Assembly (NCBI RefSeq): GCF_010500995.1
Contig: NZ_QVMK01000027.1
Location: 1-42,000 of the forward strand
Direction of reading: 5' to 3'
Length of the DNA: 42,000 nt
DNA from: Bacteroides sp. 224
GTDB taxonomy: Bacteria; Bacteroidota; Bacteroidia; Bacteroidales; Bacteroidaceae
The translations under genes were made by a program, and so were the position numbers. The notes under the pieces are model-generated. The model made no database searches and was not told where the DNA came from. It saw only the letters and a program-made list of their open reading frames with translations. Within the stretch, counting starts at the first letter, position 1; each line of letters opens with the position of its first letter. Below are positions 33,524-41,853 of the stretch, piece by piece.

Positions 33524-35434
33524 TTAATTGGTATACCCGTAAGAATTATACAATGTTCCGTTCGAATCGGAAATACTGGAAGAAGCAATAGGTAATAAAT
33601 ATCTATTGGTTACTGTGGCATTTAATCCAGCACTAATAAGCGGCAAATTTTCAGTAAGCTGAGTTTGGGTGGTAGCTGTTTTTTCTTTACCGAAGAAATC
33701 TTTACTCTCATATCCGGTTTTGTCTTCGGGCTCTTGGTACCAACAAACACTTGACATATCTATTTCATAAGTATCCGGTTTATATTTGAAATACAATTTT
33801 TCAGGATATGTACCATTGTCTAATTCTGCCTTATAAGCAGTTTTGAAGTCATCAATTTTACTGCTCAATAAATTCCAACGTATTAAATCAAATTTACGGA
33901 ATCCTTCACCTGCCAATTCCCATGCGTTTTCATCAACAATAGCACTAAAGAAATCTTCTTTGGAAGAAATAGCATCAATTTGCTGTACAGAGGTATTCTT
34001 ATTGGCTTCTTTAAAAGCGCGTTTATGAACTTCTTTAAGAGCATCTCTGGCAGATATGCCTGCATCACCTACGCCATCAGGACCAGATAGCTCGTTAACA
34101 ACTTCTGCATACATTAATAATACTTGCGGATAACGCATTCTGACTACATTAATACCTGTCATGCATTTAGCTTCTCCCGCACTTTTAGCTGCATCGCGCC
34201 ATTCTTTGGTCATCTTTCTGATATCCCATTTTGCACAATACAATGCAAAAGGAGTATTACCCAACATTTCTTCTTTCAAAACTTTATCTGTTTCTTTTAA
34301 TTGGTAAGTAGCACAAGTTAAATCGCGACGTAAGTCGTTTTTTTCGAATGAATAAAAATAAGGAGCTGTTAGTTTTAGTTTGCCGGAAGAGTTTCCTTTT
34401 GCTCCATAATAGTCACTTGCACCATTTATTCTAACTCCTACAGTGTAACCTAATTCACTACTTTTAGCCAATCCCATAGGTATCTCAAAGATGTTTTCTC
34501 TATATGTTTCATCTAATTTGCGTTGGTTGATAAGATACCAATGGTTTTCGATAGATGGATTTAACTTATGTACTCCTGAAGTAATAACAGCACTTAAATG
34601 CTTCTGCGCCAAATTGTACATTTTAGTTCTGGTTTCGGCATCACAACGTTGAGTTGGATAAGTTGGATCACTGAAGTCGGCTGTTTCGTATCCCTCTTTA
34701 GCTGCTTCGCGAATGTGCCATCCTGCACGACTTAATGCAATATTAGCCAGTAATGAATGGGCATACCCTTTGGTAGCATATTCAGTGGAGTAATCTGATT
34801 CTCCTGCCCAAGGTAAATATTCAATCGCTTCCTCTAAATCCAAGATTAATTGGTCCATAATTTCATCACGATCTGTTTTCCCTATATAGGCATTAGACAA
34901 ATCAGGCTTGGCTGTTTCTATTTTAAATGGGATATCTCCGAAGAATTTAACCAAATCGTAATAAATCATGCCACGAAGTGTTAACGCTTGTCCTTTATGT
35001 TGAAGCATGGTCATTTTTTCCGCATTATCTACCTCAAGCAATTTGCTTCCTTCCACGCCTTCAATTATCATATTGGCATTTTCTATGATCTTGTACATTG
35101 AATCCCATAATTTAGAAATATCTCCCCAACCAGGAATAACATTGTAGTTCATAGCGCCGCGATTATTGGTGGTACTGGTGGATGTTTCTCCTAAACCATC
35201 TACTAACTCACAGTCAGAATTCAAGCCCCAAACAATGGGAATGTATTGAGAATAAGTTTGATCTAAAGTAAGATCTCCATATACTTTATTGAGAGCCAAT
35301 TTGGTATAATAACTATTGTTATACACCGTGGTGGTATTCATTTCAGAAGGAGAAGTCTGGTCTAAGAAATCAGAGCAGGACGACATGCTTAGAATACCGA
35401 CGCCTAATGCGATTGTTTTGAATATATTTTTCAT
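33524..35434 (-). CDS. susD: SusD/RagB-family glycan-binding lipoprotein
   Basis: This 636-aa lipoprotein (LSMSSC, Cys20) begins with the family opening CSDFLDQTSPSEMN. Helical TPR-type segments follow (WDSMYKIIENANMIIEGV; GQALTLRGMIYYDLVKFFGD), then EYATKGYAHSLLANIALSRAGW and VVRMRYPQVLLMYAEVVNEL. The C-terminal part contains ENAWELAGEGFRKFDLIRWN, the common SusD signature. It caps the SusC transporter and captures oligosaccharides at the outer membrane. It lies 20 bases after susC. The name is used here in the generic family sense; starch specificity is not implied. Confidence 0.95.
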   Translation of the reverse strand: MKNIFKTIALGVGILSMSSCSDFLDQTSPSEMNTTTVYNNSYYTKLALNKVYGDLTLDQTYSQYIPIVWGLNSDCELVDGLGETSTSTTNNRGAMNYNVIPGWGDISKLWDSMYKIIENANMIIEGVEGSKLLEVDNAEKMTMLQHKGQALTLRGMIYYDLVKFFGDIPFKIETAKPDLSNAYIGKTDRDEIMDQLILDLEEAIEYLPWAGESDYSTEYATKGYAHSLLANIALSRAGWHIREAAKEGYETADFSDPTYPTQRCDAETRTKMYNLAQKHLSAVITSGVHKLNPSIENHWYLINQRKLDETYRENIFEIPMGLAKSSELGYTVGVRINGASDYYGAKGNSSGKLKLTAPYFYSFEKNDLRRDLTCATYQLKETDKVLKEEMLGNTPFALYCAKWDIRKMTKEWRDAAKSAGEAKCMTGINVVRMRYPQVLLMYAEVVNELSGPDGVGDAGISARDALKEVHKRAFKEANKNTSVQQIDAISSKEDFFSAIVDENAWELAGEGFRKFDLIRWNLLSSKIDDFKTAYKAELDNGTYPEKLYFKYKPDTYEIDMSSVCWYQEPEDKTGYESKDFFGKEKTATTQTQLTENLPLISAGLNATVTNRYLLPIASSSISDSNGTLYNSYGYTN

Positions 35435-35454
35435 AAATAATATTTCTTTTTAAA

Positions 35455-38400
35455 TTAGAATGTAACGTTTACTCCCCCTACGAATGAACGACTTTTGGGA
35501 TAAGCAGCATAATCAACTCCTGGAGCCATTGGATTTTTCTTGCTGCTTGTATCTACTTCCGGATCAGCCCCTGAATAATTGGTGAAGCAGAATAGATTGT
35601 AGCCGGTTACATAAACCCTAATATTTTGCATAAACATTTTGCGCATTAATTCTTTAGGTAATGTATACCCTAAGGTAATATTATTAACACGTAGGAATGA
35701 TGCCTTTTCCACAGCATAATCGGTTAATTCCATTGAAGATGCTGAGGCAGGATTGTAGATATTTGCATTTGTATTAATAGTATTCAATCTTTCTATCATA
35801 TTATCAGCACCGCCATAATATGCAATAGTACTATTACTGGGACGACCTAAATTTAATCCAGTTTCAGGGTCGATCCATGTATAACGTTTGCCACTATTGA
35901 AATCATTATTCAGATTGTAGTTTTTGGCAGAACCGGAATAAAAGCTTGTTGCTAATTTAGTAGCATTAATCACTACTTGGCCTAAAGAATAATTGAACGA
36001 AGCACCAAAATCGAAATTCTTGAAACGTCCGTTGAAACCAAAACCACCATTCCATGGAGCTATTGTATTGCCTAACTTTTGTTTTATAGGAGTACCATTC
36101 TCATCACATTGTAGTTTTACTGCTCCCGGATAGTAAGAACCTCCAGTGATGGTCTTGCTGTCATTGGGTGCTGCTCCGTCTCTAAGTTTCCAAGTAGTAC
36201 CTTCTAAAACCAATTCTCCTTTAGGATTACTAACTTCATCGTATGCAGTAAAGAAACCGTCGGTTTTATAACCCCATACTTCGCCCAGAGGACTACCTTT
36301 TTCTACCTTAAAATCATCGTATTTAGAAAGAGTTGAACCTCCCCAACTACTACTCTGCCAAGGACTATCAACATTTAATTTCTCGATGTTATTTTTATTA
36401 TATGAGATGTTGAAATTGAAATCTAAACCGAATTTTTTATTATCTACAATCACTATGGTTGATGCAAGCTCAATTCCTTTGTTGGAAGTTTGACCAAAGT
36501 TTTGCATTTGATAAGGATAACCTGTACTTGCCGGTATCTTGGCTTTCATTAATAAGTCTTTAGTTGTATTCCAATAAAAATCTAATGTACCAGAGATTCT
36601 ATTATTGAAAAAGCCGTAATCAATACCTAAGTTTCGTGTAATGGTTGTTTCCCATTTTAAGTCAGGATTGTATAGTATATCTCCAAGTTCTAACATTGTA
36701 TTATTCACTCCATTGAAAAAAGGCCCTTTAGCATCAGTATTAGATACAGAGTAAGTGGGGGTTATTAGACCGGAGTTAATGCGGTTGTTTCCGGCAGTAC
36801 CGAAACTTAAACGCAGTTTTAAGTTAGATAACCAATCTTCTGTAGGAGCTAAGAAAGCTTCGTCCGACATGCGCCATGCAAAAGCTGCAGAAGGAAAGAA
36901 TCCCCAACGATTGTCAGAAGAAAATTTACTGGAACCATCGGCACGCATTGTAACTGTAAACAGATACTTTTCCATCATTGTATAGTTAACACGTCCAAAA
37001 AACGAAAGCATATTTTCTTTAGCTTCAATTTTACTTGTGTTGGCCAAACCTGCGCCTATTCCCATATTATTCAGAATATCATCAATAGTAAAATTACTAG
37101 GGTATCTTACAGAAGTGTTTGTTCTTTTTTTATCCTGACTACCACTAACTTCATGACCAATCATTGCGTTAATCTTGTCACGACCATTAAATAGTTTTTT
37201 GTAGTCGTATGTAATGGTATTTGCGTTTCTCCAGTTTTTATTGGTAACTTTAGTTATCAAAGCCTGCGGCTGTCCTGAATCTCCTAATCTCGAATTTAAA
37301 GTGGCTGGGGCTTCCCAAACTTGATCTGTATCTGTAAATTTCCATCCATATCCGAATTCAGTACGTACTGTGATGTTCTTAAATGGAGTCCAGTTTAAGC
37401 CAGCATTATAATTCTGGTTAAATGTGCGTTTTTCTTTATAGGTAGCATCCAGTCGTTCCAGTGGGTTGTATGTTTTTTTGCTTTCTTCATCATCTTCGTT
37501 ATTTGATAATGCTTCAACTGGACGGAATCTTACGGCATTTGCTACAATAGAATTGGCTGCGTTAGATTCATTACTATCTGCCCCACTACCTAATCCCTCT
37601 ACAGATTGATAACTTAAACGAGCATTAAAGTCGAGTTTCATCCATTTGTTTAACTGAGTATTGAGTTTGACATTGACATTGTCTTTGTTAAAGCCTGAAC
37701 CTCGCATGATACTTTCCTCTTCATTGTGAGTATAGCTTACATTGTACTTAATTTCTTTCGTTCCTCCACTGACACTTGCATTATATTGAATTTGATTTCC
37801 GGTACGTCCGAAAATATCATCCTGAAAGTCATTCCCTTGCACCGATTTCCAAATTTCCAAGTCATTATATGTTCCATAATCGGTAGAACCTAATTCATAT
37901 TGATATAGTGCATATTCATACGGATTTAAAGTTTCTATAAGCTTAGTTGCTTTTCTTATACCATAAGAAGCTCCAAAACTAACTTGTGTTTTTCCTTCAC
38001 TTCCGCTTTTTGTTGTAACGATAACTACCCCGTTTGCACCACGAGCACCATAGATAGCTGTAGATGAAGCATCTTTCAAGATGTCGATACTTTGAATTTC
38101 GGTAGGAGCAATATCACTAATGCTTGAAACCGGGAATCCGTCTACAATATACAAAGGCGAGTTATCTTGAGAAAGAGAACCTCCTCCACGTACACGAATT
38201 TTCATATCAGCATCCGGAGATCCTTCGGTAGTGGTAATAGTAACCCCGGCCATTTTTCCGGTCATTGCTTCTACTGCGCTTGAAACCGGGATGGCAGCTA
38301 ATTGTTTAGCGCTTACCGATGATACTGACCCAGTTAAATCTTTCTTGGCTACTGTACCATATCCAATAACTACTACTTCTTCAATCAGTTGTGAGTCGTC

Positions 38401-38706
38401 AAGTAGTGTTACATTCAATGTTGTTTTTCCTTTGGCGCTAATTTCTTGTGTTTTCATACCTATGTAGGATACCACTACGGTGGCGCTCGAAGGTACTGAT
38501 AATTTGAATTTACCGTCAATATCAGTGATAGTACCATTAGAAGTACCTTTTTCCAGGACGGAAGCTCCGATGATGGGCTCTCCTGAATTGTCTTTTACAT
38601 TACCTGTTAAGGTTACATTTTGAGCAAATACATGAAGCGATGTTGCCATAAGTAGAAGGAGCAACAAAGCGCGCATGTTTTTCATCTTGTTAGACATTCT
38701 TTGCAT
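35455..38706 (-). CDS. susC: SusC/RagA-family TonB-dependent transporter
   Basis: This 1083-aa outer-membrane transporter has a signal peptide ending in HVFAQ and a carboxypeptidase-regulatory-like domain (TLTGNVKDNSGEPIIGASV, ~residues 31-110). Next come a TonB-linked region (EEVVVIGYGTVAKKDLTGSV), the plug (IRVRGGGSLSQDNSPLYIVD; DILKDASSTAIYGARGANGV) and a barrel ending in FVGGVNVTF. It imports oligosaccharides together with SusD. Three further Met codons follow within the first 11 residues; the first (38706) is kept, but 38685 (MKNMRALLLLLL) is also plausible. No anti-sigma/ECF pair or hybrid sensor adjoins it, so the regulator must lie outside the window. The N-terminus lacks the STN domain used in sigma/anti-sigma signalling. 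Confidence 0.95.
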   Translation of the reverse strand: MQRMSNKMKNMRALLLLLLMATSLHVFAQNVTLTGNVKDNSGEPIIGASVLEKGTSNGTITDIDGKFKLSVPSSATVVVSYIGMKTQEISAKGKTTLNVTLLDDSQLIEEVVVIGYGTVAKKDLTGSVSSVSAKQLAAIPVSSAVEAMTGKMAGVTITTTEGSPDADMKIRVRGGGSLSQDNSPLYIVDGFPVSSISDIAPTEIQSIDILKDASSTAIYGARGANGVVIVTTKSGSEGKTQVSFGASYGIRKATKLIETLNPYEYALYQYELGSTDYGTYNDLEIWKSVQGNDFQDDIFGRTGNQIQYNASVSGGTKEIKYNVSYTHNEEESIMRGSGFNKDNVNVKLNTQLNKWMKLDFNARLSYQSVEGLGSGADSNESNAANSIVANAVRFRPVEALSNNEDDEESKKTYNPLERLDATYKEKRTFNQNYNAGLNWTPFKNITVRTEFGYGWKFTDTDQVWEAPATLNSRLGDSGQPQALITKVTNKNWRNANTITYDYKKLFNGRDKINAMIGHEVSGSQDKKRTNTSVRYPSNFTIDDILNNMGIGAGLANTSKIEAKENMLSFFGRVNYTMMEKYLFTVTMRADGSSKFSSDNRWGFFPSAAFAWRMSDEAFLAPTEDWLSNLKLRLSFGTAGNNRINSGLITPTYSVSNTDAKGPFFNGVNNTMLELGDILYNPDLKWETTITRNLGIDYGFFNNRISGTLDFYWNTTKDLLMKAKIPASTGYPYQMQNFGQTSNKGIELASTIVIVDNKKFGLDFNFNISYNKNNIEKLNVDSPWQSSSWGGSTLSKYDDFKVEKGSPLGEVWGYKTDGFFTAYDEVSNPKGELVLEGTTWKLRDGAAPNDSKTITGGSYYPGAVKLQCDENGTPIKQKLGNTIAPWNGGFGFNGRFKNFDFGASFNYSLGQVVINATKLATSFYSGSAKNYNLNNDFNSGKRYTWIDPETGLNLGRPSNSTIAYYGGADNMIERLNTINTNANIYNPASASSMELTDYAVEKASFLRVNNITLGYTLPKELMRKMFMQNIRVYVTGYNLFCFTNYSGADPEVDTSSKKNPMAPGVDYAAYPKSRSFVGGVNVTF

Positions 38707-38770
38707 GTTCGTTAATTTAAAAATAGATAATTATCGCTATATAAACTCTTTAAGTGTTAATACCACGTTA

Positions 38771-38778
38771 CAAATATA
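38771..38778 (-). promoter_or_regulatory. Likely susC promoter -7 box
   Basis: On the minus strand TATATTTG matches TAnnTTTG, 64 bases before the susC start. A TTTG lies 24 bases further upstream (38803-38806), a longer spacing than usual, which would suit a promoter that needs an activator. Confidence 0.55.
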
Positions 38779-38858
38779 TAGGGCTGTTAACTCAATTATG
38801 TGCAAAAATTGTTGTTTAGGTGGTCTTTTTTGTTTTTATCAATGCTTTAAATACAAAT

Positions 38859-38903
38859 TTTCCTCCTATATGGCTATCACATTGTTAGCTATATAGGAGG
38901 AAA
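38859..38903 (-). terminator. Hairpin after the phosphatase gene
   Basis: TTTCCTCCTATATGGCT (38859-38875) pairs with AGCTATATAGGAGGAAA (38887-38903) with one mismatch and an 11-base loop. It is 48 bases past the HAD gene stop on the minus strand and separates it from susC. The T-run is weak. Confidence 0.7.
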
Positions 38904-38951
38904 TGAGTAAGTGGGTAGAATTGTTCAGTGAATATACGATTATGCCAGCTT

Positions 38952-39602
38952 TTATTTGAGTAGCTGCAACACCTCTTCCGCTTTATCTATAATATAGTTG
39001 GGTTGGAAGCCTTCTAACTCTGTGCGCGGTCTGAATCCCCAGGTTACGCCACAAGAGGTAATATCTGCATTGATGGCTGTTTGCATATCTACTCCGGAAT
39101 CTCCGATGTATAAAACTTCTTCTTTACTTACTTGGGCTACTTGTAGGATATCATGAATAATGGTTGGATCGGGCTTAGGATTTATTCCTTCTCTTTGACC
39201 CAGAACCGCTATAAATGGAATGTTGCCGAAATAATGATTGACTAATTTCTCTGTGCCGGCCTGATATTTATTGGAAGCTACAGCCATCAGATAGCCTTGC
39301 TCATTTAATGTATGCAATAGCTCCGGAATACCGGGATATGGACAGCTTTTATCTGCATTATGTTCGCTATAAAATGCCAGAAACTCTTCGCGCATGCGAA
39401 GAATATTTGCTTCGGTCTTTTCTCCTTCGGGCAATGCACGTTCAAAGAGTTTGTTAATGCCGTTTCCTACCATGAAGTTATATTCTTCTTCCTGATGTGT
39501 TGGAAATCCCAGGATTGTTAAAGCATGGTTTACGCTTTGTGCCAAGTCGGCTATGGTATTGATGAGCGTTCCGTCGAGATCGAATATGATTAGTTTCTTC
39601 AT
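38952..39602 (-). CDS. gph: HAD-family phosphatase, phosphoglycolate phosphatase-like
   Basis: This 216-aa cytoplasmic enzyme shows the haloacid-dehalogenase motifs: IFDLDGTLINT (motif I, both Asp), VASNKYQAG (motif II), Lys in NPKPDPTI (motif III) and YIGDSGVDMQTAINA (motif IV). The cap domain and length match the Gph/PGPase subfamily, but the substrate could be another small phosphate ester, including pyrophosphate. I start at ATG 39602; a longer open frame to 39686 only translates the inverted repeat and is rejected. Its promoter (TACCTTTG, 39616-39623) lies between the start codon and that repeat. Confidence 0.88.
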   Translation of the reverse strand: MKKLIIFDLDGTLINTIADLAQSVNHALTILGFPTHQEEEYNFMVGNGINKLFERALPEGEKTEANILRMREEFLAFYSEHNADKSCPYPGIPELLHTLNEQGYLMAVASNKYQAGTEKLVNHYFGNIPFIAVLGQREGINPKPDPTIIHDILQVAQVSKEEVLYIGDSGVDMQTAINADITSCGVTWGFRPRTELEGFQPNYIIDKAEEVLQLLK

Positions 39603-39615
39603 GAGTTTTTGTTTG

Positions 39616-39623
39616 CAAAGGTA
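39616..39623 (-). promoter_or_regulatory. Promoter -7 box of the HAD phosphatase gene
   Basis: On the minus strand TACCTTTG matches the consensus. A TTTC at 39642-39645, 18 bases upstream, would be the -33 element and falls inside the left arm of the inverted repeat, so the repeat may contribute to the promoter. Confidence 0.6.
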
Positions 39624-39629
39624 CAAATT

Positions 39630-39710
39630 TAGTTGAGAGTTGAAAGTTGAGAGTTGAGAGTTACGATGCCGCATGGTAACTCTCAACTTTCAACTCTCAA
39701 CTCTCAACTA
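39630..39710. repeat. 35-bp inverted repeat of AGTTGAG heptamers
   Basis: The arms 39630-39664 and 39676-39710 match at 33 of 35 positions. Each arm is a run of heptamers (AGTTGAG, AGTTGAA, AGTTGAG, AGTTGAG, AGTTAC). The loop is GATGCCGCATG; with the last arm base it gives CGATGCCGCA, the same 10-mer as in the loop at 766-782. The right arm contains the TGA stop codon of the GH43 gene (39704-39706). Confidence 0.92.
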
Positions 39711-41377
39711 ATCCTAAACCAATCTACTTCCGACCATCCTCCATCATTGGTTTTAATGGCTGGGCGGGTGCAGAAAGTTCCTATTTTGGCTCCAATCCAT
39801 TTACCTTCTTTGGCTTGGAATGGGGCACCCATCTTTTTGTAATTCTTTCCGTCGAGGCTGTAGCTAAAGGTGCACATCACGAGTAAATCATATCCGCCTT
39901 CGCTCTTACCGATTTTTTCGCCGGTTGCTTTGAAGTTAACTCTTAAATAGATTGTTCCGTCTTTTAAATCGATGGATTGATTTACTGATTCTGTACCTCC
40001 TCTGTCTGCTTTTTTGCATTCAACCTGAGAGAGTACGAGGCCTTTATCTGTGTTCTCAAGAATTAACCCGGCGTAATCCATACCCATGACTACCAATCCG
40101 GTACGTTCGCCGGTATATTTGTCCGAGGGTTTGAAAGTCAACTTCATAGTGGCTGTGAAGTTTTCGGCAGGCGTTTTTTGCAACATTAGGTTGGCTACAT
40201 CCCACAGACTTTTATAATTTTCTGTTACAGGGTAGGAGTAGAGGCGTGCAAATCCTTTATCTCCGGCAAAGTATGCCCATTTTTCGTTGATGTTGGCATG
40301 CCATTGCCATTGCGGAGAGAGGGTGAAACCATCAAACTCATCGCTTTCCTGAGGGGTACAGATGGGGTAAGTTTTACCTACGTTGGGCTTTTTATAGGTA
40401 AGTACCGGTTCGCCGCATCCGTCGCCATCTTTATCAACTCCCATTACAGGCCAGTCGTTCACCCATTTCATGGGCTGCAAGTGTACAATGCGTCCGTAAG
40501 CACCTACATCCTGGAAGTGGAAGAACCAGTCTTCGCCTGTTGGAGTATCAACCCACGCACCTTGATGAGGACCATTGATTGGAGTGTTTCCTTTCGCTAA
40601 AACAATTTTCTCTTCGTAAGGGCCGTATACATTTTTAGAACGCAATGCTAATTGCCATCCGGTAGGTACGCCTCCGGCAGGGGCGAAGATGTAATAATAT
40701 TCGTTGCGCTTGTAAAATTTGGGACCTTCTACGGTGGTGTGGTTATCGTGTCCGTCGAAGATGATGCGTGATTGGGTAATGGCTTTGGTGGCATCCGGAG
40801 TTAATTCGCAGATGGCCAGAATACTTTTCAGTTCGGCACGGCTTCCTGCATATCCGTGTACGAGGTAGACTTTCCCATCTTCGTCCCATAGGGGAGAGGT
40901 GTCGATGATTCCTTTTCCGGGTTTTACTAACACGGGTTCAGTCCACGGTCCTTTCGGGTCTTTGGCTTTTACCATAAATGCGCCTTGATCGGGATCTCCC
41001 CAGAATATATAGAATTCGCCGTTATGATGACGTATGCAAGGAGCCCATACACGATTTCCATGCTCTGGACGCTCAACTGCTTCGATTGGAGGAAGTGCGT
41101 AAGGTACAGCCGCACTAATAATTGTCCAGTTTACTAAATCTTTGGAATGCAGAATTTGTAGTGCAGGCAGACAGCCGAAACTCGACGATGTCATATAATA
41201 ATCGTCTCCTACGCGGCAAGCGTCGGGATCTGAGTAATCTGCATAAAGAATTGGGTTTTTATAAGTGCCGTTACCTTGATCGGCTACCCATACTTTCGAC
41301 ACATAATTGCCTTGTGCCACTATGGGAAGGCTGGTAAGTAGGGATAAAACAAAGATCAATGTCTGTTTTCTCATCAT
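39704..41377 (-). CDS. GH43 family glycoside hydrolase
   Basis: This 557-aa secreted enzyme has signal peptide …LPIVAQ and probably acts in the periplasm. It consists of a five-bladed propeller GH43 domain (~residues 40-340) and a C-terminal beta-sandwich (~345-557). Catalytic residues are visible: Asp50 in YSDPDACR (base), Asp159 in GIIDTSPLWDEDG (helper) and Glu217 in TTVEGPKFYKR (acid). GH43 enzymes cleave alpha-L-arabinofuranosyl, beta-D-xylosyl or galactosyl bonds; the specificity here is not resolved. It has its own promoter. The last codon and the stop fall inside the inverted repeat 39630-39710. It is near the susCD locus but in a separate transcript, so joint function with it is only suggested. 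Confidence 0.9.
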   Translation of the reverse strand: MMRKQTLIFVLSLLTSLPIVAQGNYVSKVWVADQGNGTYKNPILYADYSDPDACRVGDDYYMTSSSFGCLPALQILHSKDLVNWTIISAAVPYALPPIEAVERPEHGNRVWAPCIRHHNGEFYIFWGDPDQGAFMVKAKDPKGPWTEPVLVKPGKGIIDTSPLWDEDGKVYLVHGYAGSRAELKSILAICELTPDATKAITQSRIIFDGHDNHTTVEGPKFYKRNEYYYIFAPAGGVPTGWQLALRSKNVYGPYEEKIVLAKGNTPINGPHQGAWVDTPTGEDWFFHFQDVGAYGRIVHLQPMKWVNDWPVMGVDKDGDGCGEPVLTYKKPNVGKTYPICTPQESDEFDGFTLSPQWQWHANINEKWAYFAGDKGFARLYSYPVTENYKSLWDVANLMLQKTPAENFTATMKLTFKPSDKYTGERTGLVVMGMDYAGLILENTDKGLVLSQVECKKADRGGTESVNQSIDLKDGTIYLRVNFKATGEKIGKSEGGYDLLVMCTFSYSLDGKNYKKMGAPFQAKEGKWIGAKIGTFCTRPAIKTNDGGWSEVDWFRIS

Positions 41378-41405
41378 GCTATAATATTTGAAGTTAATTT
41401 ACAGG

Positions 41406-41413
41406 CAAAAATA
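41406..41413 (-). promoter_or_regulatory. Promoter -7 box of the GH43 gene
   Basis: On the minus strand TATTTTTG matches TAnnTTTG, 28 bases upstream of the first ATG; no clear -33 element. Confidence 0.58.
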
Positions 41414-41476
41414 AGGAAAAGACACTGATCGGGAGTGTATTAATTGGGCTTAGTAGTGTGATTTTTGAGCGTATCT

Positions 41477-41812
41477 TTATAGAATGCTTTCTAAAACACT
41501 TGCTACAATGCTCATAACAATACTAAATAGGAGTGCCCACCAAAAGTTTTTTACGTGGAAACTGTTACCCATTATTGCGCTGGCAATCAGAATAATAACA
41601 GTATTGATAACTAAGAGGAATAATCCCAAAGTTAATATCGTAATTGGGAAAGAAAGGAATTGTAATACTGGTTTTAAGAGTGTATTCAGCAATCCTAATA
41701 CAATGGCCACAATGATAGAAGAACCAAAACTTTTCACAGAAATTCCCGGGAGCAACCATGCAGTGAAATATACTGCAACGCTCGAAATAAGTATTTGTAA
41801 TATCAAACTCAT
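41477..41812 (-). CDS. Small membrane protein, phage-holin/YvlD family
   Basis: This 111-aa protein is almost entirely hydrophobic, with three to four membrane helices. Its family motif in the middle is AIVLGLLNTLLKPVLQFLSFPITILTLGLF. It matches proteins annotated 'phage holin family' or YvlD/COG1950 in Bacteroides genomes. No phage genes are nearby, so lysis is not implied; YvlD-like proteins are linked to envelope stress in other bacteria. The overlapping 138-codon frame on the same strand and the 141-codon frame on the other are shadows. It lies just downstream of an unidentified gene end and may share its transcript. Confidence 0.88.
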   Translation of the reverse strand: MSLILQILISSVAVYFTAWLLPGISVKSFGSSIIVAIVLGLLNTLLKPVLQFLSFPITILTLGLFLLVINTVIILIASAIMGNSFHVKNFWWALLFSIVMSIVASVLESIL

Positions 41813-41853
41813 AATATTGTTTTATTTGAATAACAATCAGGTAGGTAAAATGT

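Noticed and set aside
39603..39686. N-terminal extension of the HAD phosphatase gene by 28 codons
   Set aside because: It only translates the inverted repeat and the promoter; the HAD motif starts properly from ATG 39602.
41477..41812. Prophage remnant, suggested by the 'phage holin' family name
   Set aside because: No other phage genes, integrase or attachment sites are nearby; the family is widespread as a chromosomal membrane protein.
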